Of a stretch of 64,000 nt of DNA, positions 63,713 to 64,000 are shown one piece after another. Source of the DNA: Selenomonas ruminantium subsp. ruminantium ATCC 12561. Its GTDB lineage: Bacteria > Bacillota > Negativicutes > Selenomonadales > Selenomonadaceae. The notes beneath the pieces were generated by a model that made no database searches, had not been told where the DNA came from, and was given only the letters and a program-made list of their open reading frames with translations. Position 1 is the first letter of the stretch. Each line of letters opens with the position of its first letter. The DNA lies in contig NZ_AUJE01000018.1 of assembly GCF_000424065.1 (NCBI RefSeq), positions 19,103-83,102 of the forward strand, given 5' to 3'. Made by a program: the position numbers and the translations under genes.

Positions 63713-64000
63713 TTATATCGCGTGAGCAATTTTGGAGCAATGAAAAGTTAATGTGCAGTCAGCTGGCGGATGCTGTGGTAGCCAGCTTGATTTTGCTGTT
63801 GGTGCATGGTACAATTCCATAAAGATGGCTATAACTTGGGGGCAACGTCTTATCGGCGTTGCCTTTCGTGCATTGTGAGGAATCAAATTGAAGGTAGTGA
63901 ACGTACCCCCGCCTATAGAGGCGGGAGCTTCCTGCTTCCACGAGAACAGCACCACTGACTCCGAAGAGTTGCAGCGACTTACACTCTCTCCACAGGCGTA
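63713..64000 (-). CDS. tnpB: TnpB (IS200/IS605 OrfB), C-terminal end, cut by the window
   Basis: The frame enters from beyond the right edge with YACGESVSRC and SWKQEAPASIGGGTFTTF, the typical end of TnpB, an RNA-guided nuclease of IS200/IS605 elements. No stop occurs at the usual place: the frame runs past the element's hairpin into flanking DNA and stops at 63713, so the natural stop has been lost or the flank fused. Confidence 0.65.
   Translation of the reverse strand, partial: YACGESVSRCNSSESVVLFSWKQEAPASIGGGTFTTFNLIPHNARKATPIRRCPQVIAIFMELYHAPTAKSSWLPQHPPADCTLTFHCSKIAHAI
63842..63868 (+). terminator. Hairpin near the right edge
   Basis: GGCAACG and CGTTGCC (63842-63866) with a short loop, then TTTC. 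Possible terminator; no intact gene is ended by it. Confidence 0.4.
63899..63945 (-). mobile_element. Right end of an IS200/IS605-type element with omega-RNA hairpin
   Basis: CCCGCCT (63908-63914) pairs with AGGCGGG, next to GAAGCAGGAAGCTCC on the minus strand, a usual right-end structure of these elements, followed by GTTCAC (63904-63899). In tnpB elements this end forms the omega-RNA scaffold, and the adjacent flank (63898 leftward) would be the guide. Confidence 0.55.

Noticed and set aside
1..64000. CRISPR arrays, tRNA and rRNA genes
   Set aside because: No regularly spaced repeats, and no cloverleaf or ribosomal RNA sequence were noticed on either strand; a tRNAscan or Rfam run would be decisive.

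Overview
The window looks like a chromosomal segment of a Negativicute, a Gram-negative-type Firmicute, most probably a Selenomonas-like member of the Selenomonadaceae. This is inferred from protein character, not from a database match: T-box leaders and strong GGAGG ribosome-binding sites, ATP-type PEP carboxykinase, a biotin-free oxaloacetate decarboxylase/transcarboxylase alpha subunit, LL-diaminopimelate aminotransferase, and frequent TTG starts.

Layout. 0-8 kb: chemoreceptor, dapL, carboxyltransferase, ACT/UPF0210 pair, nth and an ArgA-like acetyltransferase. 8-12.5 kb: two T-box units. The first has a tyrosine specifier and drives aroF-tyrA; the second has a threonine specifier and drives thrS. 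12.5-13.6 kb: a tiny hydrophobic ORF with a convergent RNA (type I toxin-like), then a flavin reductase-rubredoxin. 13.7-19.9 kb: smc-ftsY and a metal ABC transporter without its binding protein, followed by a candidate small RNA with C-rich loops on the minus strand. 20-26.5 kb: oxidoreductase, VOC protein, small unknowns, a MurJ/SpoVB-like flippase, a lipid kinase, a secreted protein and a peptidoglycan glycosyltransferase. 26.7-34.9 kb: a complete arginine operon argC-J-B-D-F-G-H, interrupted between argB and argD by a 157-bp structured element.

35-51 kb is an accessory defence-type island, more AT-rich by eye in its first part. It holds a giant superfamily I helicase fused to a Vsr-like nuclease domain and overlapping a PC4-like ssDNA-binding gene, several unknown small genes and a CrcB fluoride channel. 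A type I restriction-modification locus follows (hsdM, hsdS, tyrosine recombinase, a silent hsdS half cassette, a possible PBECR-type nuclease, a stand-alone structured RNA, hsdR). The repeats around the hsdS halves and the embedded recombinase suggest specificity switching.

51-61.4 kb: secreted amidase, LysM protein, a pilT/pilC-like pair, nadE, a YbaK deacylase, thrC, pckA and a YczE-type membrane protein. 61.4-64 kb is a degraded zone: a broken copy of the crcB 3' end, a WG-repeat secreted protein, remnants of a phosphoesterase and an acetyltransferase, and at the right edge the 3' end of a tnpB with its hairpin (IS200/IS605 family).

A palindrome, TTGAC-NN-GTCAA, recurs about a dozen times between 26.6 and 56.7 kb: at both ends of the arginine operon, around the helicase island, after the pilC-like gene, and over the -35 element of nadE. 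No tRNA, rRNA or CRISPR array was seen.
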